DNA from: Gigantopelta aegis | Taxonomy: Eukaryota > Mollusca > Gastropoda > Neomphalida > Peltospiridae | Reading direction: 5' to 3' | NCBI RefSeq assembly: GCF_016097555.1 | Contig: NC_054706.1 | Coordinates: 74,244,674 to 74,308,673, forward strand | Length of the DNA: 64,000 nt | In this document: positions 12,270-23,800 of the stretch, one piece after another | Numbering within the stretch: the first letter of the stretch is position 1 | Layout: every line of letters starts with the position of its first letter | Position numbers and translations under genes: made by a program | The notes under the pieces: model-generated | The model's input: the letters and a program-made list of their open reading frames with translations, nothing else | Told to the model about the DNA's origin: nothing | The model's database searches: none

Positions 12270-12848
12270 GGCCCTGTTTTATGAAACGATCTTAGTCCTA
12301 AGATCACCTTAAGTGTATAATGTCCTTATGCACTTGAGGTGAACTTAGTACTAAGATCGCTTAATAAAACAGGGCATAACGTCCTTATGCACTTGAGGTG
12401 AAGTTAGTACTAAGATCGCTTGATAAAACGTGGCATAACGTCCTTATGCACTTGAGGTGAACTTAGTACTAAGATCGCTTGATAAAACGGGGCATAACGT
12501 CCTTATGCATTTGAGGTGAACTTAGTACTAAGATCGCTTGATAAAACGGGGCATAACGTCCTTATGCACTTAAGGTGATCTTAGTACTAAGATCGCTTCA
12601 TAAAACGTGGCATAAAGTCCTTATGCACTTAAGGTGATCTTAGTACTAAGATCGCTTCATAAAATGGGGCATAACGTCATTATGCACTTACGGTGATCTT
12701 AGTGCTAAGATTGCTTCGTAAAACAGGGAATAACGTCCTTATGCACTTAAGGTGATCTTAGTGCTAAGATCGCTTCATAAAACAGGGCATAACATCCTTA
12801 AGCACTTGAGGTGATATTAGCCCTAAGATCACTTTGTAAAATTGGGCC
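12270..12848. repeat. 59-bp palindromic tandem array
   Basis: About nine to ten copies of a 59-bp unit; successive GTCC landmarks are spaced 59 bp apart from 12381 to 12617. Most units carry the perfect 18-bp palindrome GATCTTAGTACTAAGATC or a close variant, followed by GCTT(C/G)ATAAAAC. It lies 160 bp downstream of the CAMLG stop codon, so it could be in that gene's 3' UTR, where each unit would form a hairpin in RNA. Confidence 0.85.
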
Positions 12849-13010
12849 TTGACTCTTGATGAATAAACACAAAGTAGAGACCAAAGTTTCACAAGCCAAA
12901 TTTACAATGTTCTATATTCCAAGAATGACATTCCGTTTTCACACAAATAGCCATGTTTTGCTCACTACATTTTTTTCACTACCTGTCACAGATTTGTATT
13001 TATCACTATT

Positions 13011-13184
13011 CTAGCTCATTATGATGTGACACACAATAAAGGAAAAGATAAAAAGGCCGCAGTCCTCTGTGACTGCAGTCATGTAGCCCATCACTTTGTT
13101 ATACGTGGCTATAACTTCGGGCTTGATCCCAGACAACATCAGGGCACCTGTCATCATAGAGTTGGAATGGGGAAGCTGCACTTC
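13011..13184 (-). CDS. CAMLG: CAMLG exon 4 (terminal)
   Basis: It starts after TTGCAG with GAAGTGCAGCTTCCC in phase 0 and encodes 57 residues, then TAG. It contains MLSGIKPEV and the last membrane segment. Confidence 0.88.
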   Translation of the reverse strand, partial: EVQLPHSNSMMTGALMLSGIKPEVIATYNKVMGYMTAVTEDCGLFIFSFIVCHIIMS

Positions 13185-16100
13185 CTGCAATTCAAATAAC
13201 AAGTATTAAACACACAAGTCTTAAATATTGATAGATGCCATCTTAAATATGATAAATATTAAGAGCATTAAATTTATGGGTTTTTGTTAAAAATACAATT
13301 TATCAGCAATGTCAAATAAGGATTTTTTATTGAGAGGACCAATCCATATTGGGGAGGGGGGCAACTCACACTATGTATGGATGTATGCATGTATGTATGT
13401 ACGTACATATGTATGTACATATGTATGGCTACACCACTGTGTCCAGTGATGCACAGCCCATCTGACAGTAGTTAAAACAGTTGGGGTTTTTATATACAAA
13501 CACAAAAAATCTACATATTGACTAGTGACAAGCAAGCAATTTTATTCACTTTCTTTTTGTGTAGATCTTGTTTGTTGTTTACAGAATTTTATATCCATGA
13601 GCAGTATGTTGACATAAATCCAATACGCCACAAACCCCTCCCTCACCAAATTCTTAAATTTAAATTAAAACAATTACCTTCATGTGAATATATTGATATG
13701 AGAATATGGCAATTTCCAAGGCAGCAAATGGCAAAAATATGGACTGAAAGAAAAAAAACACGAAAAATATATTGTTAGTACAATTACAAAAGAAAAGGCT
13801 AGTTTACTTAGTATCTACTTGGCATCTAACTGGTACACGATCTAAAACATGAAAACAAAACTTGCTCTAACTACACTTATACATGTACCTAGATCACTTT
13901 TTTATATTAACAACAAAGAGTCAAGTCTGAAGATTATATCTATCAGTTTTAATAGAATACTCTGACAATACTATGATTATCAGATGAGGGGTGAGGCAGG
14001 TATTAAAAAAGTTAAAACATACACGTGCCCGCACTGTGTGTTTATAAAATGACTTATTTTAACATTTTCATTTCAACTTATTTTCGTGCTTATATCCAAT
14101 TAAGGCTCAAGCACGCTGTCCTGGACACAGCTATCTGGGCTGTCTGTCCAGGCCAGTGGGTTAGTTGTTAATTGTTAGTGAGAGAGAAGTGGGTGTAATG
14201 ACCTCACATCTACCCACTGAGTCGTTAAAACTCGCTCTGGGTGGGAGCCGGTACCGGGCTGCGAACCCTGTACCTACCAGCCTTATGTACAATGGCTTAA
14301 CCACAAAGGCCAGTTATTTTAACAAAGTTGGCTCCGATTCAAAAGACCATAAATCTGCCAGCAATAGGAACAAAATATGATCAGTGTCAGATAGTGGTAA
14401 TCAATTTTTACAAATATCCCACCAATAAAACCAAAATGTGAGACCTGTGCCATCACAAGATAATTACCTATTAATATGGATAAATATGTTGTGGTCTACT
14501 AAAAACAGTAAGACTTCAAGGAATTAAATCTCTTCTACAACAATCTGGAGTCATGTTTGTTGATTGGTTTATTTAACATTTTTATATTAACTAATCTCAT
14601 GTATCTTACATAAAATTTGTCATCCAGACTTCAGGAACCTACAAGTATACCATAACAAAACATGTCATAAGGGAGGCTTGCAAAGAATATTAATTCACCT
14701 GTGCAAAATAAACAGTCATGCCTCATAGCTGGATTTATGAGTACGTGTATTCTCTAATTCTATTCAACAATTCAACTCTTTATTATACATACCTGAAAAT
14801 AAAACAATCCATAGTGTAAGGGTAATATCCATCGGACAATAATGGCAAGACATATGCAGCTGCAAAATCGTGTTCGGTCTAACATTTTCAAAGATGTCTT
14901 AATGTTCTCTGAAGATTCACTTGATGAAACAGCGGTCTGACTGACACTTTTGAAATCTTCATTATTCTGTCTGGAGGCTATCAAATGTTTCAGGTGAGCA
15001 ACTGTAGCATCCGATTCAATCTCACAGGTGTCATTGGCAACTTCAGGCAGCAAAGTTGGAATGTCGTTGTCAGCTGCAACTGGGACTTCGGTCTTGGTGA
15101 TCTCAACAGGTTTCTTATCCTCTGAAATCAAAAAGAGTACAGATTATAATGCATGTTACTAATTCATACTTGTAAACAAAACAAATACAACATTCTGGAT
15201 GTTATTAATTTTCTTTATTCTCAGGAAATGACAAAACTTTAGGCCTCTGAGAATTGACAAGTTTGAGTAAATCCATTTCATTTTGTAGAACCCATGATTA
15301 CAACTATCCTAAATATAATGTGCAAACACAAAAAAGATTATGTAAAACTAACTTTTGGTGAAAGAACCTATCATTCTCAATTTGTAGAGGTCTGAATTCA
15401 TGAAGTACATATGGTGAGATCTCAATCTAATTAAAATTAGCTCCACTATTACATGTGGATCTAACAGCAGCCCGTTGGCACTCATGTCCAGTTGACCTTT
15501 CATTCGACCAATCAAACCCTTACTTGCAAATTCATGCCAGTGGTTTAAAAAGAATTTGAAAACATTCAGGATTATGCCGAGGGTATACGAAATGATTCGG
15601 GTGAATTAAGAAGTATGCCGGAAATTAATTTAATTTTTTTTTTTTTTTTTTAAATTCGTTTCAAGACGGGAAAAAAAACTGTGATGGTATAGACATAAAA
15701 TCTGTTTATACTAGTATACAATCCAGAGTTTACTACTGCACTCTCCCCCCGGTTTTTTCAATGTTGAAATAGACCAACAAATTCGCCTATTACATAAATA
15801 ATCTCGCCCGATATTTTTAGAATTTGTATGCTACCGAATAATGCTATAAACAGGGAAGTGTAATTGGTCGATATTTGAATTGTTATTTATAGATGAAATG
15901 TCACCTGGACATGGGAGTCCACACAATACTGTTAGATCTACCAGGGTAGACCCAGTAGAACTAATTTTAATCAGATTGGTGAAATCTAACTCAGTTGCTA
16001 GATCAAACCACCTCAGTGGACCTCCTCAGATTGTTTGTTTTTTTCCAGTGCCCCATGACTGGTATATCAAAAGCTGTGGTATGTGTTGTATTGTGTGGAA

Positions 16101-17275
16101 AGTGCATATAAAAGATCCCTTGCTTCTAATAAAAAAATGTAGCAGGTTTTATCTTAAAGGTAGACTAAATTCCAACAAGAGCCTTATGTGTTGGAAAGAT
16201 GCATACCCGGACCAACAACACATACCGACACTTTAACAAATGAGAAACGCGTAATTTTAGAATTAATAAAAAAACGTGATTATTCCTGCTAACTGGGAGC
16301 AGCCATTTTGTTTAGTTTTTGTGACGTCCGGTGGTATAGCTTGGGGCGAAGTGACGTCAGCTCAGGTCCTTCTCTATTATGCACAGTGTAAACAAATGCT
16401 CTAATTTACGACAAGGTGCTTCGCTTTCATCAACCTGACTTGTAAAACAACATAAATATTTCAAAGTTTGACATCCAAAAGCTGGTGATTAATAAACTAA
16501 TGTGCTCATATATTATGGTATCATTCAAAACAAAACAAAATTTAACTTTACAAAGTACATCCTGAACTAAGGTACCAGCAGTGTACCAAGAATACTACTG
16601 GTGTTGGACTTGAATCAGTTGACATCTAAAATTATTTCATGTTCTAGCGCCTCTCACATTATACTGTAAGACCAAAACACCCTGGGTATAGGTCTGAGTC
16701 TGAAGAGTGTGTCTGGTGTATTTTGATGTCTGGGTCTGTAAATGTTACGTGTTGTCAATATAATTGACTGCGTTCATATCTTTGGATATATTATCTTCCA
16801 TAAACATCAACAATAATTAGGATTATTCCACATTGCTTAATATGTATATATTTTCTGTTATTTATTAACATACACATTTGGGTGGGAAAACGTGATAACA
16901 GTCGTTTTTCTTGTAGCCAAAGTTAATCTTGATGAACTATAGTTGACGCCACTACAGATACGGTGTGTTTTGTCACATTAGATTCAATGTGTTTCATTTT
17001 GGACTGGCACCATACTTCCCAGACCCAGTGTGCCCTAAACTGCTAAAGATGCCATCATTGTCAGGTGTATGAAATTCCTGAATGACAGTTTAGTTGTCTA
17101 AAAATAGCTTGTAAGCAAAATGCATTTGAGTATACCAAAGTTTTTAATTATTTAAAACGCAGGGATCAATACCATGTCCATCGTAATCCTGCCCCAGCAG
17201 TTTTTTCATGCGCTTTTCCGAGTTTTCAATAATTTTTCGTCGTCTTGCTTCTCGATTTTGTTGAAGCGTAGCCAT
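13011..17275 (-). CDS. CAMLG: Calcium signal-modulating cyclophilin ligand (CAML), GET pathway receptor subunit
   Basis: Four exons on the minus strand join without frame break: 17275-17173, 15121-14793, 13743-13678, 13184-13011 (TAG), 672 nt, 223 residues. CAML pairs with WRB/GET1 in the ER membrane to receive tail-anchored proteins from TRC40/GET3. Residues 11-28 (RRRKIIENSEKRMKKLLG) match the N-terminal basic NSE(x)R motif by which CAML/Get2 proteins bind the ATPase. A polar, probably disordered linker follows, then three membrane segments: about 125-144, 145-166 and 195-223. The last includes MLSGIKPEVI, like the LLLSGIPAEVI of human CAML, and ends FSFIVCHIIMS. Human CAML is 296 residues, so the linker is shorter here. 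All junctions use GT-AG. The start ATG has A at -3 and G at +4. Head-to-head with SLC25A16. Identification is by recall of the family, not a search. Confidence 0.88.
13678..13743 (-). CDS. CAMLG: CAMLG exon 3
   Basis: Acceptor CTTTCAG, donor GTAATT, 22 codons, SIFLPFAALEIAIFSYQYIH then MK. It aligns with the second membrane segment of vertebrate CAML (SIFAPFLTLQLAYM). Confidence 0.85.
14062..14318 (-). mobile_element. tRNA-derived SINE, second family (CTGGACAGACAGCC body)
   Basis: Minus strand, in CAMLG intron 2. The head has TGTGGTTAAGCCATTG and the B-box-like GGGTTCGCAGCCC. The body reads CTCTCTCACTAACAATTAAC and CCTGGACAGACAGCCCAGAT, and the tail GTGCTTGAGCCTTAATTGGA. It shares no sequence with the V-type SINEs elsewhere in the window. 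Confidence 0.75.
14793..15121 (-). CDS. CAMLG: CAMLG exon 2
   Basis: Acceptor TGATTTCAG, donor GTATGT, entered in phase 1 and left in phase 0. It encodes the acidic/serine-rich linker (EDKKPVEITKTEV at its start) and the first membrane segment (CICLAIIVRWILPLHYGL). Confidence 0.87.
15995..16550 (+). mobile_element. SINE interrupted by an unknown repeat
   Basis: In CAMLG intron 1. The SINE body runs from about 15995 to 16155 (TGGTATATCAAAAGCTGTGG, CATATAAAAGATCCCTTGCT). The tail resumes at about 16455 (GTTTGACATCCAAAAGCTGG, TTAATAAACTAATGTGCTC). Between them lie about 290 bp of foreign DNA beginning TTAAAGGTAGACTAAATTCC, with no matching inverted end. Confidence 0.65.
17173..17275 (-). CDS. 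CAMLG: CAMLG exon 1
   Basis: ATG at 17275, donor GTATTG at 17172, 34 codons plus one base. It carries the RRRK...NSE...R ATPase-binding motif. This exon is too short for a normal ORF list and was found by looking for the missing N-terminus. Confidence 0.85.
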
Positions 17276-17810
17276 TTTGAAATATATATGAGTTGTTAGC
17301 CGCTTTTTCGTATCTACTAATTAATGTAAAAACTGTGCTTATTGGAAACAGACAGATCTAATACTTGCTTTTTAATTTACACAAATACATATTTTTATAA
17401 ACATCTTTTTAATTCCGAATTTACGAAACTGTTTCAGAATATAAATAAAGAGATTTCGACCTTTGGCTTTTGATGAGAGATAATTTAATGGTTCCTTATT
17501 TCTGTTTGTATTGCCAGTCACAATGATAAGACGGGTCATACATTCTGAAATCAATTCAAAAACGTATTTGTTGTGGCCAGATTTTGATTTGTATTTAGTA
17601 TTAAATAAATGCATTGTTTGGACAAGTTTATGTTCCTCTTTATCAGTGTTATTGTTAAGTTAACTTTGTTAAACATAATTTTAGGTTAGGCTAGATGTGT
17701 GTGAAATGGATTGGCTGAATATTTTGACTTTTAGTAGAAAAACTATTTTACAATATCAATTATTGCTTACGTTTAAATTAAATAATTTCACCCATTTATG
17801 AAGTAACAGC
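17276..17810. promoter_or_regulatory. Shared intergenic region between CAMLG and SLC25A16 (putative bidirectional promoter)
   Basis: The 535 bp separate two divergent start codons. Both 5' UTRs and both promoters must lie here unless there are non-coding upstream exons. It is AT-rich with no evident TATA box at a convincing position and no recognised repeat, which is unusual for this repeat-laden window. Function is inferred from layout only. Confidence 0.55.
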
Positions 17811-17886
17811 ATGGCAGAATTGGTAAAACAGATCAACCAAAGAAAGGAAAAGATAGAAATTGCAGTGAAGACTTTTCTGTCAGGAG
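17811..17886 (+). CDS. SLC25A16: SLC25A16 exon 1
   Basis: It encodes MAELVKQINQRKEKIEIAVK then TFLSG and one base. Donor GTAAGA. It supplies the start of membrane segment 1 that exon 2 (GIAGCCAK) needs, with matching phase. Confidence 0.88.
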
Positions 17887-20800
17887 GTAAGAAAAAGTAG
17901 TCAGGTATGGATTTGGTGGAGGAGCGTACTCCCCTTTTTATCACTGATATTAGAGGATACTCCCCGAGTGGCTTGTGATATCATTTATCAGCACGAGTTG
18001 ATAAAAGTATGAAATCCGAGGCTTGCCGAGAATTTTTATTCTTTTATCAACGAGTGCTGATACATTACAAGCTGTCTAGGGAAAATATACTCCTCCATAT
18101 TAAATAAACGATTAACACGTCACATTGAATCAGAAAACCTAATAGCAGACAACCAAGCTGGCTTTAGAGAGAATAGAAGAACTACAGATAACATTTTTAT
18201 CATAAAAACGCTGATTAACAAATACATGAAACAGAAAAAAGGCAAGCTTTATCTCTGTTTCATTGATTTCCACAAAGCATTCGACACTGTTTGGAGAACC
18301 GGCTTACTCCTTAAATTACTTAGACTGGGTATTGGCGGGAAATTCTTTCAGATCTTAAAAGCTATGTACAGCAAAACCAAACTAGCCGTCAAAATTAACA
18401 ATCAAATAACTGACATGTTCCCATCTACAGTAGGAGTGAAACAGGGAGATAATTTAAGTCCCACTATGTTCAACATATATTTAGCCGATATGACATTCTC
18501 CATCGACTGCCACTCGCCCCACCTACTAAATGAAAGAGTGTCGCATTTATTATGGGCAGATGACCTAGTACTTTTATCAGAAACTCAACAAGGTCTACAA
18601 AAAGCGTTAGACGAACTCCACACATATAGCCAACAATGGCACTTATCAGTCAACTTAAAAAAGACAAACTCCATGGTTATACAGAAAGGAAAACCAAAAC
18701 ATGTAGCATATCAGTACGGCATGGAGCAAATCGAACAGACACACACATATATCTATTTGGGCTGTACCATTAACACCAATGGAAACTTGAGTACAACCAA
18801 AACAGATCTTGCAACTAAAGGATGTAAAACCCTATTCAGACTCCAAAAATCCTTTTCTGGATCACCTCCACCTCCCCAGATATATAACAAACTATTCGAC
18901 ACCCTAATCAAACCGATCCTTCTTTATAACTGTGAAATCTGGGGCATTGAACTAAATAATAAGATGAAAATACATGATCCTAATAAACTACTAGACATTT
19001 TAGAATCGGAACCATTCGAAAAAGTACATATAAAATTTTGCAAATTCAACTTACAGGTAGGAAGAAACACAACCAATATTGCATGTAAAAGTGAACTAGG
19101 CAGATACCCACTAATAAATGAAATAAATCAGAAAATTATAAGCTACTGGGCACATCTACAAAATCTACCTCAAGAACACACACTTCTACTTGATGCAGCT
19201 CAATACAGCAAGCTACTTGATAACAATAACAAAAACAGCTTTCACAACTACACAACAAACATGCTTAAGAAAAACTGCGTCGACATAAAACAATAACAAA
19301 AACAGCTTTCACAACTACACAACAAACATGCTTAAGAAAAACTGCGTCGACATAACAGCTATTGACACTACACCAAAAAACAAGAAAACTCTCAACAAAC
19401 TAGTAACTGAAAAACTACAACACAACTACAGGCAATACTTTAAACAAAAATTAAAAGACTCCGAAAAACTGTTATATTATAAACACATAGTACGACCATA
19501 TCAACTTGCCCTATACCTCGAAACATTAAATAATTGTAACCTAAGAAGACATGTAACTAAACTTAGAATATGTGCACACCGCCTCGAAATCGAAAGAGGC
19601 AGGTATCACAATATTCTCAGAAAAGACTGACTCTGCAAGCTTTGCAAAAAGGCAGTGGAAGATGAGGCGCATTTTCTCGTGGACTGCAAACAGCTAGAAA
19701 CGAACAGAAGAAAATATTTTATTACACTCGCACAAGAATTCCCAATATTCCAAACACTAAATAAATACGAAAAATGTTATTATATCATCAACTGCCCTAA
19801 AACACAACTCATTACAGTCGCACAACTCTGCTCAGATTTGGACACAGCACGAACTAGCCTTCTAACTAGACCCCCTGCCACTTAATAATATTTATTTATT
19901 TTAATTAACCAAATATCGAAGAACAGACAAAAGACAATAGAACCTGTTACACTACATGTACTTTATTAAACAAGAGTTGTAGTTTAGTTTTTTTGATGTT
20001 AGCGTTTAATTTTATGTACTTTATTTTTGCTGGTCTACCAGACTATGTTTTTATTATACATATATGAACATGGAAATAAAGTTATTGTATTGTATTGTAT
20101 TGTATTGTATTGTATATCACAAGACACAAGGGGGTATTTTTTTTAGCATCTATTATCATTCTTTTCATTTGCGACAATTGTAAACAATGTCAGTAATGTG
20201 GGTTGAATGCCACTATATTTGGCAGTGGTAGACTCGTTAACTAGCAGAATGACAGTGGCGTGACATCACTAATGATTGGTTTAGTGCTGAAACATACACA
20301 GTGACATAATGTATTGTGATTAAAATTTGACCAATCAAGATTATAAGAAGCGATATTAGTGATTTCCCTAGAAATTTGACAAGGCATGGTAGACCAAACA
20401 CTTTTGGGGCATTTTCACCATTTCCGGGGCACTTGTTTTTCATAAAAAATACACAACAATTAATTGAAATAAACATTAATGTAATTCATGTGCTTGCTTT
20501 AATAAATTAATGACAGATCTAAAAGGCATATTTTATTAATTATTAATACCTTTTGGGGTGTTTTATAAAGGCAGTTTTAGAATTAATAGTGAAAAAGGCT
20601 TGTTTAATCTCAGGGCAGCATGGTGCTGATTAAGGCAAGATGGTGCTAGACTATGCTAAAACAAGCTAGGGAAAACACTAGATATCTTCTATGAGAATAT
20701 CGCAGGCGATATCGCAAACTATAGTGCCTGATAATCATATTCCACTAGTAGAGAACACTAGACCATTGGCTATTAGATGCTATTTATGTTATAAGTAATA

Positions 20801-23800
20801 ATGAGTTGTATATCAATAACATATCGACTGAACTAAAGCAAGTTAGATGTGCTTTGTTTAACAAAGTTGTAAAATGAAAGATGCCATTTCTGTAACAAAC
20901 TGCATTCCGCTAAACATCAAAAACATGAATGTGATACTTATTACTTATGGAAAGCATATTTTACCTTTGTCAGTTACAGTATGTGAAATAAAATATATTG
21001 CAATCAGTTAACTTAAAAACAGTTCGACAAAATTGACAGTAAACAAAGCTGTAACACCATCCAGTAAACAGGAAAGTGTGTCATTAGGTTTTTAACAGCA
21101 TTATGGCACATACATTTGTAAAACCCCCACCTTTTTGCGCATGCATGGTTTGTCATTTTAATTTTTTTTTACTCAAACAAATAGAAGTTTTTAAAATATG
21201 CACTGGTTGAACACTTTGATTGATATTTTTTTTAAAAGGAAAAATCAATTTTGTCAAGATTAGTCAGTTCATCTTTCCACCTCCTTCCATGATTGCTGAT
21301 AACACTTGATGTCAATTCAGACAGGCAATGCGTTCATACCAGTGAATAGGTTGTAAAATATAAATTTTCTAATGAATTGATTCTTAATTAAAATAATTTA
21401 TACACTCAAAATTATTTACAATTATTGTGAATGGATTTTGTATACAATTCACTACAGTAGGTGCCCAAAAATGCAGCATAACTTTTGCAAATCAAATATA
21501 ATAATTGAAAAAAAGAAAGATTCTAACAACAGGGAGAATGACATTCATAAAATTAAATGATTTGGCCTTGTTGATCTGACATGTGGCATGCACTGAATGT
21601 TAATTCATCTTCCTCCGTTTTAACTAAAGGTCTACAAGTTTAATGGGCCCGATATCGGTAATTGTGAGGAATAAACAAAAAGGGTTAGTAAAATGAATGG
21701 TTTTAGAGGTTTGTAAACTTTTGTATTTAGATACTTACTTGTCTAAACTTTATTGTTAATGAAAATATTTGTAAACTGTGAAGAAAAACCTCACACATGA
21801 AAATCAAGCAGACGACGACAAATCTGATGTTGATTGTGCTAACCGTACATAAGAAAACAATTCTAACCTAATTTGAAGCCTAATGCAGTTAGTGACATTG
21901 ACAATACAAGTATCTTAAGACAGAAGTGTAGGTTTCTACGTCTTACATATTCTTAAAAAAAAACTGTTTTAAAAACATTTTGAAATTTCTTTTTCATCTA
22001 AAACATATTTAGGCACTTGCTTTTACAAGATTTAATTCATTAGTCATAGAGAAAACAGTTTCAGGAACTAGTACTAATGTTTTTTAATCATTAGTGTGTA
22101 CCAGCCAATCAAATTTGTTTAAATTGATGTTGGAGATTGATGTGTGATTCAAAATATCTTGCACTGTCTTCTTTTTGGATTTCCTAGAATATTATTTAAT
22201 TGTGAGTGTTAGCAGGCTTTTGTGGTCAGGGGTATAATGTGTCAAGATACTGTGTAAACTGATTTAATTAGATTATGATAGTATAATTATTCTGACCACA
22301 TTGTTGTTGCAAACAAGCAAACACGTGAAACAGTCATTTTCTAATCTTGAATTGAGACCCAGTGTTTTAAATCCATGACAGTATTTATCAAATGCTAAAC
22401 ATATATCAACATACTGTATGTATGGTACACCTCACAGGATCTCAAATAAAACTACAATTTTATTTTTGCCTATTTTTTAAAGTTATTTTTCCTATGTTAT
22501 TTTTTTTTAATGAATGTATATTTAATTTTAAGCTATTCTATTTGTGGTTGATTTCTAGGTTTTACCTGAATTTAGTTAATATTAAATTATAGGTTATAGT
22601 CCTGTGTAGAACTCTTATTTCCTCATTCATATCTTTATTATACATTCTATAATACAATAAAGATTGTCTATAGATAAAGGTCACCATACACTGGAGTATC
22701 ATACTGATGAGAACTATATTAATATGTGCATGTATTTAGTCTAACAGAAATGTGTTCTTGAACTAAGCTGTGTTTATGTATTACTCCTCAGGTATTGCTG
22801 GATGTTGTGCTAAGACAACAGTTGCTCCCCTTGACCGAGTGAAGATCTTACTGCAGGCACACAATCAGCACTACAAGCATTTAGGTCAGTGCTCTTTTAT
22901 GTCAGGTCATAGGGTTTAATGTGCACATTCAGAACATGCTGAACAACATTTAATATATAATTACAATCGTTAAAAAGTTTCTGATGGTCGACATCATCTT
23001 AACAATGGCTGAAAACTCAGGATAGTCCCTTTAATAGTACACTCAGGTTTCATCGCCAATGACATAGGTGTTTATAGCGGAAGGAAGACAGGTGTAGGGG
23101 CAAGGGCACCATACATGGCAGGGGCTCCAATGGTTTGGCAAGTAGCAATTTAAAAAATCCCTGCAACAAAAGGGTCATCTGTGAGGATCAACACCAGTCC
23201 ATGTCCATCACAACCGGTTACAGCTCTATAGTCCGAAGGTTTAACCCTAACCCTAACCCTAACCCTAGGTTCAGTAGTCCGAAGGTTCAACACTAACCCT
23301 AACCCTAGGTTCAGTAGTCCGAAGGTTCAACACTAACCCTAACCCTAGGTTCAGTAGTCCGAAGGTTCAGTAGTCTGAAGGTTCAACACTAACCCTAACC
23401 CTAGGTTCAGTAGTCCGAAGGTTCAACACTAACCCTAACCCTAGGTTCAGTAGTCCGAAGGTTCAACACTAACCCTAACCCTAGGTTCAGTAGTCCAAAG
23501 GTTCAACACTAACCCTAACCCTAGGTTCAGTAGTCCAAAGGTTCAACACTAACCCTAACCCTAGGTTCAGTAGTCCAAAGATTCAACACTAACCCTAACC
23601 CTAGGTTCAGTAGTCCAAAGGTTCAACACTAACCCTAACCCTAGGTTCAGTAGTCCAAAGGTTCAACACTAACCCTAACCCTAGGTTCAGTAGTCCAAAG
23701 GTTCAACACTAACCCTAACCCTAGGTTCAGTAGTCCAAAGGTTCAACACTAACCCTAACCCTAGGTTCAGTAGTCCAAAGGTTCAGTAGTCTGAAGGTTC

